Shown here: one piece after another, positions 46,980-58,151 of the stretch
Layout of the letters: every line of letters starts with the position of its first letter
Position numbering within the stretch: position 1 is the first letter of the stretch
Made by a program: the position numbers and the translations under genes
Notes under the pieces: model-generated
The model's database searches: none
What the model was told of the DNA's origin: nothing
Seen by the model: only the letters and a program-made list of their open reading frames with translations
From: Scatomonas sp963928055
GTDB lineage: Bacteria; Bacillota; Clostridia; Lachnospirales; Lachnospiraceae
Assembly (NCBI GenBank): GCA_963928055.1
Contig: CAWVDN010000004.1
Span: 1 to 64,000, forward strand
Length of the DNA stretch: 64,000 bases
Reading direction: 5' to 3'

Positions 46980-49900
46980 ATGTATCAGAAAGTAGATACC
47001 AACCTGAATTTTGTCGAGCGGGAAAAGAAGACCAAAAAATTCTGGGACGCGGAGCATATCTTCGAGAAGAGCATGAAAGAGCGGGAAGGTTCCCCCATGT
47101 ACACCTTCTATGACGGGCCTCCCACAGCCAACGGAAAGCCCCACATCGGCCATGTCCTGACCCGTGTCATCAAGGATATGATCCCCCGCTACCGCACCAT
47201 GAAGGGATATGAGGTTCCCAGAAAGGCCGGATGGGATACTCACGGTCTGCCGGTGGAGCTGGAAGTGGAAAAGAAGCTGGGGCTCAACGGCAAGGAGCAG
47301 ATCGAGGAGTACGGCATCGAGCCCTTTATCAAGGAGTGTAAGGAGAGCGTCTGGAAGTACAAGGGGATGTGGGAGGATTTCTCCGGCACCGTAGGCTTCT
47401 GGGCCGATATGGAGCACCCCTATGTGACCTATGACAATTCTTTTATTGAGTCCGAGTGGTGGGCCCTGAAGGAGATCTGGAAGAAAGGCCTTCTGTACAA
47501 GGGCTTTAAGATCGTTCCCTACTGTCCCCGCTGCGGAACCCCCCTGTCCGCCCAGGAGGTGGCACAGGGCTACAAGACCGTCAAGGAACGTTCCGCCATC
47601 GTCCGCTTTAAAAGTAAAAGACGAGGACGCCTACTTCCTGGCCTGGACCACTACCCCCCTGGACCCTGCCCTCCAACCTGGCCCTCTGCGTGAACCCGGA
47701 GGAGGATTACTGCAAAGTAAAGGCAGCGGACGGCTATACGTATTATATGGCGGCCGCTCTGCTGGATAAGGTCCTGGGAAAACTGGGAGATGAGGAGAAG
47801 GGCGTAAAAGCCTACGAGGTCCTGGATACCTTCAAGGGAACCGCCCTGGAATATAAAGAGTATGAGCCCCTGTTTGCCTGCGCCGGGGAGGCGGCGGCAA
47901 AACAGCGGAAGAAAGCCCACTTTGTCACCTGCGACACCTATGTCACCATGACCGACGGTACCGGTATTGTTCACATCGCTCCGGCCTTCGGCGAGGATGA
48001 CAGCCGGGTGGGCCGGGAGTACGATCTGCCTTTCGTGCAGTTTGTAGACGGCCAGGGCAATATGACAGCGGAAACTCCTTACGGAGGTACCTTTGTGAAG
48101 AAAGCGGATCCCCTGGTACTGAAGGATCTGGACCGGGAGGGCAAGCTGTTTGACGCTCCCAAGTTCGAGCATGAGTATCCCCACTGCTGGCGCTGCGAGA
48201 CCCCGCTGATCTATTACGCCAGAGAGTCCTGGTTTATTAAGATGACGGCGGTGAAGGAGGATCTGATCCGGAACAACAACACCATCAACTGGATCCCCGA
48301 GAGCATCGGCAAGGGCCGTTTCGGGGACTGGCTGGAAAATGTTCAGGACTGGGGCATTTCCCGGAACCGCTACTGGGGAACGCCGCTGAATATCTGGGTC
48401 TGTGAGGACTGCGGCCATATGCATTCCGTGGGCAGCATTGAGGAACTGAAAAGCCTCTCCGACAACTGTCCGGAGGACATTGAACTGCACCGTCCCTACG
48501 TGGACGCGGTAACCTTCCCCTGCCCCAAGTGCGGAAAGACCATGCACCGGGTGCCGGAGGTCATCGGACTGCTGGTTTGATTCCGGCTCTATGCCCTTCG
48601 CCCAGCACCACTATCCCTTTGAAAATCAGGATCTGTTCCGGAAACAGTACCCGGCCCAGTTTATTTCCGAGGCGGTGGATCAGACCAGAGGCTGGTTCTA
48701 CTCCCTGCTGGCTATTTCCACCCTGATCTTCAACCGGGCCCCCTATGAGAACGTGATTGTTCTGGGCCATGTGCAGGATGAGAACGGACAGAAGATGAGC
48801 AAGTCCAAGGGCAACGCGGTAGATCCCTTTGACGCCCTGGAGACTTACGGAGCCGACGCCATCCGCTGGTATTTCTACATCAACAGCGCTCCCCTGGCTG
48901 CCCAACCGGTTCCACGGCAAGGCGGTGACGGAATATTCCCGGAAGTTCATGGGAACCCTGTGGAACACCTACGCCTTCTTTGTGCTGTACGCCAACATCG
49001 ACAGCTTTGACGCCACGAAATATACCCTGGACTATGAGAAGCTGTCCGTTATGGATAAATGGCTGCTGTCCCGGCTGAATTCCACGATCCGGAATGTGGA
49101 CAGCGATCTGGAGAATTACAAGATCCCCGAGGCGGCCAGAGCGCTGGAGGCCTTTGTGGACGATATGAGCAACTGGTACGTGCGCCGGAGCCGGGAGCGG
49201 TTCTGGGCTAAGGGTATGGAGCAGGATAAGGTCAACGCCTACATGACCCTGTACACGGCCCTGGTGGAATTCTGCAAGGCCGCGGCCCCCATGATCCCCT
49301 TTATGACCGAGGATATCTACCAGAACCTGGTGCGGAGCATTGACAAAGAGGCTCCGGAGAGCATTCATCTCTGCGATTACCCGGAGGTAAAAACGGAGTG
49401 GATCGATGAGACTCTGGAAGAGGATATGGCCCATCTGCTGGAGATCGTAGTCATGGGACGGGCCTGCCGGAACGCGGCCGGCCTGAAGAACCGCCAGCCT
49501 CTGGCCAGAATGCTGGTGAAGAGTTCCTGGCAGCTTTCCGACTTCTATCAGACCATCATTGAGGATGAGCTGAATATCAAGAAGGTAGAGTTCACCGACG
49601 ATATCGGCGGCTTTATTTCCTACAGCTTCAAGCCCCAGCTGAAGACCGTGGGACCAAAGTTCGGCAAGCTGGTGGGAGGCATCCGGTCCGCCCTTTCCGA
49701 GGTGGACGGCAGCGCCGCCATGGCGGAGCTCCGGAGTACCGGAGGGCTGAAACTTGACATCAACGGAACGGAGATCGTATTGTCGGAGGAGGATCTGCTG
49801 ATCGAGACCCTGCAGAAGGAGGGGTATGTCACTGAATCCGATCAGTCTATCTCCGTGGTGCTGGACGGCAATCTGACCCCGGAACTCATCGAAGAGGGAT

Positions 49901-50142
49901 TTGTCCGGGAACTGGTCAGCAAGATCCAGACCATGCGGAAAGAAGCCGGTTTTGAAGTCATGGATAAGATCGTCGTATACGCCAAGGATAACCGGAAGAT
50001 CGAAGAGATCCTTACGGAACACGGCGAGGAGATCCGGTCGGAGGTCCTGGCGGAGAAGATCGTTCTGGATGAGACCAGAGGATACGAGAAAGAATGGAGC
50101 ATCAATTCCGAAAAAGTAACCATGGCAGTGGAAAAGCTGTAA
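46980..50142 (+). CDS. ileS: Isoleucyl-tRNA synthetase (reading frame interrupted by four one-base insertions)
   Basis: Charges tRNA-Ile with isoleucine and edits mischarged valine. The HIGH motif is in GKPHIGHVLT, the KMSKS motif in GQKMSKSKGN and the anticodon-binding domain in the last third (about 1,050 residues joined). The frame shifts at about 47614 (AAAA), 47655 (CCCCCC), 48569 (GG) and 48892 (CCCC); each is cured by removing one base and every conserved segment is then continuous. Four independent insertions in an essential gene are best explained as sequence errors. ATG 46980 has AAGGAGGAAG upstream. Regulated by a T-box. Confidence 0.93.
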
Positions 50143-50161
50143 AATGAGGAGGATTCACGCA

Positions 50162-52621
50162 ATGCTTAACCCGGAATTCAAAAAAGAAACCTTTAAAAGA
50201 ATTGTCAAAGAAAATGTCAAAAATCTGTTCCGCACCACCCTGGAGGAGGCCAATCCCCAGCAGGTGTACCAGGCGGTGAGCTACGCGGTCAAGGACGTTA
50301 TCATTGATAACTGGATGAAGACCCAGAAGGTCATCGATGAGAAGGACCCCAAGATCGTTTACTATATGTCCATGGAGTTCCTGACCGGAAGATACCTGGG
50401 CAACAACCTGCTGAACCTTACCGCTTATAAAGAGGTAAAGGAGGCTCTGGAGGAGCTGAACATCGACCTGAACGCCATTGAGGATCAGGAGCGGGATCCG
50501 GCTCTCGGCAACGGCGGTCTGGGCCGTCTGGCAGCCTGCTTCCTGGATTCTCTGGCTTCCCTGGGCTACGTGGCCTACGGCTGCGGCATCCGTTACCACT
50601 ACGGTATGTTCAAGCAGGAGATCAAGGACGGCTATCAGGTGGAGGTGCCGGACAACTGGCTGAAGAACGGCTATCCCTTTGAACTGAAGAGACCGGAGTA
50701 CGCCAAAGAGATCAAATTCGGCGGATACGTTCGGGTAAACTACAACCAGAATACAGGAAGAAACGATTTTATCCAGGAGGGCTATCAGTCCGTGCGGGCG
50801 ATCCCCTATGACCTGCCGGTGGTAGGCTACGGCAACAACGTGGTAGATACCCTGCGGATCTGGGACGCGGAAGCCATTAATGACTTCCAGCTGGATTCCT
50901 TTGACAAGGGCGATTACCACAAGGCGGTGGAGCAGGAGAACCTGGCCCGGACCATTGTGGAGGTCCTGTACCCCAACGACGCCCACATGGCCGGCAAGGA
51001 GCTGCGCCTGAAACAGCAGTATTTCTTTATCTCCGCCAGCGTGCAGACGGCCATCCAGAAGTATAAGAAGACCCACAAAGATATCCGGAAGCTGTACGAG
51101 AAAGTTACCTTCCAGATGAACGATACCCATCCCACCGTGGCGGTTCCGGAGCTCATGCGGATCCTCATGGACGAGGAGGGACTGACCTGGGACGAGGCCT
51201 GGGAAGTGACCACCAAGACCTGTGCCTACACCAACCATACCATTATGGCGGAAGCCCTGGAAAAATGGCCCATCGAGCTGTTCTCCAGACTGCTGCCCCG
51301 TGTATACCAGATCGTGGAGGAGATCAACCGCCGGTTCCTGGAGAGAGTCCGCTCTCAGTATCCGGGCAACGAGGACAAGGTAAAGAAGATGGCTGTCATT
51401 TACGACGGACAGGTGCGCATGGCCAACCTGGCCATCGTAGGCGGCTACTCCGTCAACGGCGTGGCAAGACTCCACACAGAGATCCTGGAGAAGAGAGAAC
51501 TGAAAGACTTCTACGAGATGATGCCGGAGAAATTCAGCAACAAGACCAACGGCATTACCCAGAGAAGATTCCTGCTCCACGGCAATCCCCTGCTGGCAGA
51601 CTGGGTAACCGCCCATGTGGGCGCGGACTGGATCACGGATCTGTCCAAGATCTCCGGCCTGGCAGTCTATGCCGACGATGAGAAGGCTCAGGCGGAATTT
51701 ATGAATATCAAATATCAGAACAAAGTCCGCCTGGCAGAATATATCCGGGAGCACAACGGCGTGGAAGTGGATCCCCGTTCCATTTTCGACGTGCAGGTAA
51801 AGAGACTTCACGAGTACAAGAGACAGCTGCTGAACATTCTGCATGTGATGTACCTTTACAATAAGATCAAAGAGCATCCGGAGATGCCCTTCTATCCCAG
51901 AACCTTTATCTTCGGCGCAAAGGCCAGCGCCGGCTACGCCAAGGCCAAGAAGATCATCAAGCTCATCAACAGCGTGGCGGATGTAGTCAACCACGACGAC
52001 TCCATCAAGGGCAAGATCAAAGTGGTGTTCATTGAGGATTACCGGGTAAGCAACGCGGAGTGGATCTTTGCCGCCGCGGATGTGTCCGAGCAGATCTCTA
52101 CCGCCAGCAAGGAGGCTTCCGGAACCGGAAACATGAAGTTCATGCTCAACGGCGCCCTGACCCTGGGAACCATGGACGGAGCCAATGTGGAGATCGTAGA
52201 AGAGGTGGGCGAGGACAACGCCTTTATCTTCGGACTTTCCGCCGATGAAGTCATGAATTTTGAAAAGAACGGCGGCTATGAGCCCATGCAGTACTTCAAC
52301 AACGATCCGGATATCCGTCAGGTGCTGATGCAGCTCATCAACGGTATGTATTCCCACGGCGACATGAACCTGTTCCGGGATCTGTACGATTCCCTGCTGC
52401 AGTCCAACCAGTGGGAAAAGGCAGACCAGTACTTTATCCTGGCAGACTTCAAGTCCTACGCGGCGGCCCAGGAGAGAGTGGAGGCCAGATACAGAGACGA
52501 GAAAGCCTGGGCAAGAAGCGCCATGCTGAACACCGCCAAGAGCGGCAAGTTCAGTTCGGACCGCACCATCCAGGAATACGTGGACGACATCTGGCATCTG
52601 GACAAGATCACGGTAAAATAA
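50162..52621 (+). CDS. glgP: Glycogen/starch phosphorylase
   Basis: An 819-residue pyridoxal-phosphate enzyme releasing glucose-1-phosphate from alpha-1,4-glucans. The PLP-lysine motif is in EASGTGNMKFMLNGALTLGT; upstream marks are DPALGNGGLGRLAACFLDSL and QMNDTHPTVAVPEL. Length is standard. ATG 50162 follows GGAGGATTCACGC, 19 nt after ileS, so it may share the ileS transcript or be reached by read-through. It provides carbon from stored glycogen or imported maltodextrins; an alpha-amylase begins at the right edge of the window. Confidence 0.97.
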   Translation: MLNPEFKKETFKRIVKENVKNLFRTTLEEANPQQVYQAVSYAVKDVIIDNWMKTQKVIDEKDPKIVYYMSMEFLTGRYLGNNLLNLTAYKEVKEALEELNIDLNAIEDQERDPALGNGGLGRLAACFLDSLASLGYVAYGCGIRYHYGMFKQEIKDGYQVEVPDNWLKNGYPFELKRPEYAKEIKFGGYVRVNYNQNTGRNDFIQEGYQSVRAIPYDLPVVGYGNNVVDTLRIWDAEAINDFQLDSFDKGDYHKAVEQENLARTIVEVLYPNDAHMAGKELRLKQQYFFISASVQTAIQKYKKTHKDIRKLYEKVTFQMNDTHPTVAVPELMRILMDEEGLTWDEAWEVTTKTCAYTNHTIMAEALEKWPIELFSRLLPRVYQIVEEINRRFLERVRSQYPGNEDKVKKMAVIYDGQVRMANLAIVGGYSVNGVARLHTEILEKRELKDFYEMMPEKFSNKTNGITQRRFLLHGNPLLADWVTAHVGADWITDLSKISGLAVYADDEKAQAEFMNIKYQNKVRLAEYIREHNGVEVDPRSIFDVQVKRLHEYKRQLLNILHVMYLYNKIKEHPEMPFYPRTFIFGAKASAGYAKAKKIIKLINSVADVVNHDDSIKGKIKVVFIEDYRVSNAEWIFAAADVSEQISTASKEASGTGNMKFMLNGALTLGTMDGANVEIVEEVGEDNAFIFGLSADEVMNFEKNGGYEPMQYFNNDPDIRQVLMQLINGMYSHGDMNLFRDLYDSLLQSNQWEKADQYFILADFKSYAAAQERVEARYRDEKAWARSAMLNTAKSGKFSSDRTIQEYVDDIWHLDKITVK

Positions 52622-52635
52622 GCAGACGCGCAGAG

Positions 52636-52676
52636 GCCGGAGAAACCGCGAGAAACCGCAGTTTCTCCGGCTTTTT
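52636..52676 (+). terminator. Terminator of the ileS-glgP unit
   Basis: GCCGGAGAAAC and GTTTCTCCGGC form an 11-bp stem with a 14-nt loop, followed by TTTTTC. Confidence 0.85.
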
Positions 52677-52690
52677 CGCCATTCCCCGGT

Positions 52691-52719
52691 TTGACATTGC
52701 CTATGGGTTGTGATAAACT
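52691..52719 (+). promoter_or_regulatory. Promoter of the TPR/AAA+ gene
   Basis: TTGACA (52691-52696) and TAAACT (52714-52719), 17-bp spacer. A GC-rich leader of about 130 nt with several possible stems (for example GGAGAAATC...GTATCTCC) separates it from the start codon. Confidence 0.72.
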
Positions 52720-52859
52720 ATCACTAATTATGGAGAAATCTGTGGTATCTCCATGGATCGGGGAGAGCCGGGGCCGGAAGGTCCTGCGGTCCATGCCCGC
52801 ATGGCCCCCCGTAATAGCGGGAAAAGGGAGTTTTAATAGTTCAATTTGAGGTGAAAGTA

Positions 52860-55107
52860 TTGGATAAAGCAGAATACCATTTAAGATTGGAAGAACTGAC
52901 AAAATACGTGGAAAACCGCGATTATGCCGGTGCCCTTACGATCGTGGACAACATTGAGTGGCGGAGGGTCAAGAGCATCCGTACCCTGAATATGGTAGCA
53001 GATGTCTATGAGGCAAACAAGCGGTACGGGGACTGCAAGAAGATTCTCCTGCTGGCCTATGACCGGGCCTCCATCGGCAAGAGCATTCTGTACCGGCTGG
53101 TGGAGATCTGTCTGAAGCTCGGGGAACTGGATGAAGCGGTGGACTTTTATACGGAGTTCGCGGAGGTAGCCCCTCACGACAATTCCAGATTTATCCTGAA
53201 GTATAAGATCTATAAGGCCAGGCGTTCGCCCCTTCAGGACCAGATCGCGATCTTGGAAGAATACAAGAACCGGGAGTACACAGAGCGCTGGGCTTACGAG
53301 CTGGCGGTGCTGTACAGCAAGGCAGGGGACCAGGAAAAATGCGTGGAGACCTGCGACGACATGATCCTCTGGTTCAGCGAGGGGAAATATGTGCGGAAAG
53401 CCATGGAGCTGAAGCAGAAATATCAGCCCCTTTCTCCCATTCAGGAAGCCGCTTATCGGAAGGAACTGGAACGCCAGGCGGCGGTCCGGAAGCTGCCTTT
53501 TGAGAAGCCGGATGAATTTCTGGCGGCAGAGGCCGCGGCAGTCGGCACCGGAAAGATCCTGGAGAAAATGGATCAGGCCGGAGCTGCCGTAACGAAAGAC
53601 GTCAGCGTCCAGGAGGAACCGGAAACCGGGACAGAGGCCGAGGCCGAGGAAAGCGCTTCGGTAACCTCCAAAGAATTTATGGGGAAAACAGCCAATCTGA
53701 GGGATCAGCTGGCAAAGAGCATACACGATGTATTTTCCGGGATCCGCAAAGAAGCCCCACAGGTGCCGGAAACTTCCGTGCCGGAAGCGCCGGACCGCAT
53801 GGCTACCTCCCAGCTGCCCATCCGGGAACTGGAGCCGGAAGCGGTACAGCCGGAAACCCGGTCTGCGGAGGAACCCTTTCAGAACGCCCAGGATATGGCT
53901 GCCGGGGAGGAGCAGATCCAGGGGCAGATGTCTCTGAAAGATTTCGATCTGGAGTCGCTGGTGCAGGAAACCGCCGACAGCCTGTCCGAGGAGATCGCCT
54001 CGGATGAAGGCTTAAAACCGGAAGAAGAACCGGAGGCGGCGGAGGAGCAGGCAGCTTCCGAGCCGATCCCCCAGGAGGAAGCCCGGGAAGAGGAGCCTGC
54101 ACCGGAAGAAACCGCCAAGGAAGAGGAGATCCCGGAAGAGCCGAAGCAGGAGGAAGCCCCCAGGCAAAAGCCTCTCTACAATGAAGAGCTGGAGATTCCC
54201 GATCCGGAACCGACCCCGGAGGAGAAAGCCCAGAGGACCATTACCCTCAGCACCATCGGCCAGAACACGATCCCCATCTCCCTGGACGAGCTTCTCATGG
54301 AGGAGACGCCGGAGGAGCGGAGGATCCGGATCCTCAACGATGCCAAACCGGTCCGCATGAACGATGAGCAGAGAAAGATCTTTACCTACTTTGCCCGGGT
54401 GCCGGGAATGGATCAGCAGATCCTGGAAGCTATGAACGGTGTGTATGAGCATGCGGGGGAACATACTTCCAAGCATGGAAATATCGCCATCATGGGAGGC
54501 TCCGGTACAGGAAAAACGCAGTTGACCAGAAGCCTGATGGTGGCTCTCTGCAAGGATCTGCAGCTGGATGCCGCCAAGATCGCCCATATAACCGGCGAGG
54601 CCATGAACGATAAGGATCCTGCCAAGATCGTGGCAAAAAATGGCAGGAGGATTCCTGGTCATTGACGCCGCTTCCGGAATGACGGCGGAGACCATCGCCC
54701 AGCTGAACCGGGCCATGGAGTTCCGCACAGACTGCATGATCCTCATTATTGAGGACGAAAAGGCAAAAATGCGGGCTATGATGAACCAGTATCCCGATTT
54801 TGCCGGGAAGTTTGACAAGGTGATCTCCATTCCCATCTTTACCAACGATGAGCTGGTTACCTTTGCCAGGACCTATGCTACGGAAAACGGATACAAGATG
54901 GACGAGATGGGAGTGCTGGCGCTGTATACTCTGATCGGAAACAATCAGTCGGAGCGGGAACCCATGACGATCTCCCAGGTAAAAGAGATCGTGGACAAGG
55001 CCATGGCTCATGCGAGAAAGGCGCCCAAGAAGCGGGGGAAAAAGAAATCCGGCCGCGGGAAACAGGAAGACTTTGTGATTTTACAGGAAAAAGATTTTGA
55101 ACAGTAG
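52860..55107 (+). CDS. TPR-AAA+ ATPase of unknown function (one-base insertion in the frame)
   Basis: About 749 residues once joined. The N-terminal alpha-solenoid (about 1-220) has TPR-like repeats (ALTIVDNIEWRR, EANKRYGDCKKILLLAYDRA, CLKLGELDEAVDFY). A long acidic, Pro/Glu-rich linker (about 225-455) follows, then a C-terminal AAA+ domain with Walker A GGSGTGKTQL and Walker B GGFLVIDAA. The frame slips at the A-run GGCAAAAAATGGC (about 54636-54641); removing one A restores it. The start is taken as TTG 52860 (GAGGTG six bases before); GTG 52851 is an alternative. It is conserved in Lachnospiraceae, role unknown. rsmA overlaps its end. Confidence 0.8.
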
Positions 55108-55978
55108 AAAAAAACCATGGCTGGGAGATCCCCAGCAGACCATTGCCATTCTTCAGAAATACGGCTTTCGTTTTCAGAAGAAATACGGACAGAATTTTCT
55201 CATCGATCCCCATGTGCTGGACAAGATCGTATCGGCAGCCGGGATCACGGAAGAGGATTTTGTAGTAGAAATAGGGCCGGGTATTGGGACGTTGACCCAA
55301 TACCTGGCCCATGCCGCCAGAGAGGTCTGCGCGGTGGAGATAGACAGGAACCTTCTGCCGATCCTAGAGGAAACTTTAAGCGGATGGGACAATGTGACGG
55401 TGATCTGCCAGGATATTCTGAAGACGGATCTGCAGAAGCTGGCGGAGGAGAAAAATCAGGGAAAGCCCATGAAGATCGTGGCGAACCTGCCCTATTACAT
55501 TACGACGCCCATTATCATGGGACTGCTGGAGAAGCAGGTGCCCCTGGAATCCATGACGGTCATGGTGCAGAAGGAAGTGGCGCAGCGGATGCAGGCGGAG
55601 CCGGGAAATAAGGAGTTCGGAGCGCTTTCCCTGGCGGTCCGCTATTACGCGGAGCCGTATCTGGCGGCCAATGTACCGCCCAACTGCTTTATCCCCCGGC
55701 CGGGGGTGGGCAGCGCGGTGATCCGGCTGACACGGAGAGAAAAACCTCCGGTAGAGACCAAAGATCCGCAGTGGATGTTCCGGCTGATCCGGGCAGCCTT
55801 TAACCAGAGAAGAAAGACCCTGCTGAACGGCCTGCGGAATGATCCGGAACTGGGACTTACCCGGGAGGCGGCGGAAGCGGCGATCCGGGAGTGCGGACTG
55901 GATCCGGCCGTCCGGGGAGAAACCCTGGGACTTCCGGAATACGCAGCCCTTGCGGACGTGCTTGCGGATACAAGATGA
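55097..55978 (+). CDS. rsmA: 16S rRNA dimethyladenosine transferase
   Basis: A 293-residue methyltransferase that dimethylates the two adjacent adenines in the 3'-terminal loop of 16S rRNA (KsgA). The SAM-binding motif I is VEIGPGIGTLTQYLA, the catalytic N-L-P-Y motif is NLPYYITTPI, and the N-terminal GQNFLIDPHVLDKI is characteristic. It starts at TTG 55097, inside the end of the previous gene (11-nt overlap), so translation is coupled. Followed by a strong terminator. Confidence 0.96.
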   Translation: MNSRKKPWLGDPQQTIAILQKYGFRFQKKYGQNFLIDPHVLDKIVSAAGITEEDFVVEIGPGIGTLTQYLAHAAREVCAVEIDRNLLPILEETLSGWDNVTVICQDILKTDLQKLAEEKNQGKPMKIVANLPYYITTPIIMGLLEKQVPLESMTVMVQKEVAQRMQAEPGNKEFGALSLAVRYYAEPYLAANVPPNCFIPRPGVGSAVIRLTRREKPPVETKDPQWMFRLIRAAFNQRRKTLLNGLRNDPELGLTREAAEAAIRECGLDPAVRGETLGLPEYAALADVLADTR

Positions 55979-56012
55979 GGCTGGCGCCTTCCGGCGCCAG
56001 CCTCATTATTTT
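55977..56012 (+). terminator. Terminator of rsmA
   Basis: GAGGCTGGCGCC and GGCGCCAGCCTC form a perfect 12-bp stem with a 4-nt loop, followed by ATTATTTT. The stop codon of rsmA abuts the stem. Confidence 0.85.
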
Positions 56013-56058
56013 AAAGGAAGGAGAGCCGGTGCATGACCGGCATTATGAAAAAGAAAAT

Positions 56059-56089
56059 ATAAAATAATTACTCTCTATAATTATTTTAT
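56059..56089. repeat. AT-rich perfect inverted repeat
   Basis: ATAAAATAATTA (56059-56070) and TAATTATTTTAT (56078-56089) are exact complements around a 7-nt loop. It lies in the spacer between rsmA and the DUF1002 gene; possible operator. The rest of 56013-56240 holds no gene. Confidence 0.7.
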
Positions 56090-56240
56090 GGCTTTAGTAT
56101 AGCTTTGAAATGTGTTGAATTCGTGTGCAAGCTGTAAAAAAATCATGAACAAAATCAAAAGGTTCTGTGAAGATAGGGACAGACCGGCAGAGGTTGTGGT
56201 ACAATGATGCCCAGGAATCAGAAAGAAAGGAATGAAGTTT

Positions 56241-57164
56241 ATGAAATGTAAAGCATGGAAAAGATATATGGCCGCGGCCATGTGCGCGGTTACCGCTGTC
56301 ACGGCAGGACCGGGGCTCCTTACCGCCTACGGCGCCGATACGGAGACGCCCTATCTGGCTTTGGGGGAGGACCTGACGGAGAATGAACGGGAGACCGTTC
56401 TGGAACTGCTGGGCGTGGACCCGGGAGAACTGGAAGACTACCGGGTCGTCACCGTGACCAATCAGGAGGAGTACGAATATCTGGGAGACTATCTGGACGC
56501 GGAAGTCATCGGCGATGTAGCCGTATCCTCGGCCCTGGTGGTGGGCCGGGAAGAAGGCCATGGGATCCAGGTGACCACGAAAAATGTCACCTTCTGCACC
56601 ACGGGAATGTACCAGAACGCGCTGGCTACGGCGGGACTTAAGAACGCGGATGTGACGGTAGCCGGGCCGGTGAAGGTTACGGGAACCGCCGCGCTGATCG
56701 GCGTCATGAAAGCCTACTCGGATATGACGGGCACCCCGGTGGAGGCGGTGAAGATCGACGCGGCTACGGACGAGCTGATCACCACCGGGGAACTGGGAGA
56801 AAGCCTGGGAGACGCGGAACAGGCGGAAAACCTGGTGGCGGCTGTGAAAGAAGCGGTCGTCGCGGAGGAGATCACCGATCCGGACAGGATCAGCGAGCTC
56901 ATCGACAAAGCGGCGGAGGGGCTGGGCATCCGCCTGACAGAGGAGGAAAAGCAGAAGATCATCGACCTGATGCAGAAGATCGCCGGCCTGGATATCAATC
57001 TGGAGGACCTGAAGGACCAGGTAAAGGCGATTTATGATAAGCTGGCGGATATGGACCTGAATATTACCAAGGAGGATGTGCAGGGATTTTTCCAGACCAT
57101 CGGAAGCTGGCTCAGCGGCCTCTGGGATAAGTTTACCGGCTGGCTGGACGGGCTCTTTGGCTGA
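56241..57164 (+). CDS. DUF1002 family exported protein
   Basis: A 307-residue secreted protein. The signal peptide (about residues 1-32) ends near AYGAD. The DUF1002 domain covers about 35-270, with YLALGEDLTENERETVLELL, ALVVGREEGHGIQVTTKNVT, and VAGPVKVTGTAALIGVMKAY. A short amphipathic C-terminus (GSWLSGLWDKFTGWLDGLFG) follows. The family is common in spore-forming Firmicutes and uncharacterised. The start at 56241 is preferred to 56232 because it leaves a proper gap after GAAAGG. No clear partner genes. Confidence 0.9.
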   Translation: MKCKAWKRYMAAAMCAVTAVTAGPGLLTAYGADTETPYLALGEDLTENERETVLELLGVDPGELEDYRVVTVTNQEEYEYLGDYLDAEVIGDVAVSSALVVGREEGHGIQVTTKNVTFCTTGMYQNALATAGLKNADVTVAGPVKVTGTAALIGVMKAYSDMTGTPVEAVKIDAATDELITTGELGESLGDAEQAENLVAAVKEAVVAEEITDPDRISELIDKAAEGLGIRLTEEEKQKIIDLMQKIAGLDINLEDLKDQVKAIYDKLADMDLNITKEDVQGFFQTIGSWLSGLWDKFTGWLDGLFG

Positions 57165-57424
57165 GAAAAAGAAACTCTGCGCCAAAGGGCAGTGATGGCT
57201 CGGACCCTGTGAGAATTATGCACAATATACAAAAAAAGCGTGCGTGAAAGACAAAATCTAAGCAAATTAACAAATGGTTTACCGGGCGTTCACAGACTGT
57301 TCATAAAATACTGTTATGATAATCTTAGTTCAGAAATGAACAGCCAGTAATAAGGCGTTACAGAAATTTTTTCATAATAATAGCCCCGGCGGGATGTCAA
57401 TCCCCCGGGGCACTCCTCATTTAC

Positions 57425-57482
57425 AGAGGGAGCCGCTGCTCCATAGATGATTTCCGATCTATCCCGCAGCGGCTCCCTCTGT
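57425..57482 (-). terminator. Long hairpin downstream of the rubrerythrin gene
   Basis: ACAGAGGGAGCCGCTGC and its complement form a 17-bp stem around a loop of about 24 nt, 15 nt past the rubrerythrin stop (minus strand). The T-tract is poor. A second GC-rich hairpin lies at about 57383-57412 (GCCCCGG/CCGGGGC). Together they end transcription or protect the mRNA. Confidence 0.6.
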
Positions 57483-57497
57483 GTTTTCCGCAGAATA

Positions 57498-58034
57498 TTA
57501 ATAATTCTCTACTTTACGTTCAAAATAAGCTCTGGGATGGGCGCATACCGGGCATACCTCCGGAGCCTCTTCTCCCTCGTAAACGAATCCGCAGTTGCGG
57601 CATTTCCAACCGAGGGGAGCGTCCCCTTTAAAGGTCTTGTCCGCTTTGTAAGACTCCAGCAGCTTGCGGTATCTTCTTTCGTGAGCAGCCTCCACCTTCG
57701 CTACGCCCTCAAATTTTTCCGCCAGCTCCGGGAAGCCCTCTTCTCTGGCCTCTCTGGCCATTCTGGCGTACATATCCGTCCACTCAAAATTCTCGCCGGC
57801 AGCGGCGTCCTCCAGATTGGCAGGCACATCGGAGATGCCGTGGAATTCCTTGAACCACATTTTCGCGTGCTCTTTTTCCTGATCCGCGGTCTCCAGATAC
57901 AGGGCGGCCAGCTGCTCGTAGCCGGCTTTTTTGGCCTGGGAAGCGTAGTAGGTGTACTTGTTCCTGGCCTGGGATTCTCCCGCGAAGGCCTCCATCAGGT
58001 TCTGTTCTGTTTTGGTTCCTGCATACTTGGACAT
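57498..58034 (-). CDS. Rubrerythrin (ferritin-like domain then rubredoxin)
   Basis: A 178-residue non-haem iron peroxidase that reduces hydrogen peroxide in the anaerobe's cytoplasm. The N-terminal di-iron domain has GESQARNKYTYYASQ and ETADQEKEHAKMW; a second pair of ligands is in VEAAHERRYRKLL. The C-terminal rubredoxin-like site is WKCRNCGFVYEGEEAPEVCP followed by VCAHP. ATG 58034 has AAGGAGGG upstream. The gene follows a second rubrerythrin on the same strand. Confidence 0.95.
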   Translation of the reverse strand: MSKYAGTKTEQNLMEAFAGESQARNKYTYYASQAKKAGYEQLAALYLETADQEKEHAKMWFKEFHGISDVPANLEDAAAGENFEWTDMYARMAREAREEGFPELAEKFEGVAKVEAAHERRYRKLLESYKADKTFKGDAPLGWKCRNCGFVYEGEEAPEVCPVCAHPRAYFERKVENY

Positions 58035-58151
58035 TGTAAAACCCTCCTTTTTATAGTTTTATCCCAGTATAACCGATTATGGGATAAAGGAGCAGATAAT
58101 TTCTTACCTGCTCCTTTTTGTTTTAAAAGTTCTTTTGTGAGAAGAATCCTA

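Noticed and set aside
46980..50142. Programmed frameshifting in ileS
   Set aside because: Four +1 shifts at ordinary homopolymers without slippery-site or stimulator structures, and similar indels in metG and tatD, point to sequence error.
52720..52859. GC-rich leader of the TPR/AAA+ gene as a known riboswitch
   Set aside because: Stems can be drawn but no conserved riboswitch core (T-box, SAM, glycine, cobalamin, TPP or FMN) is visible.
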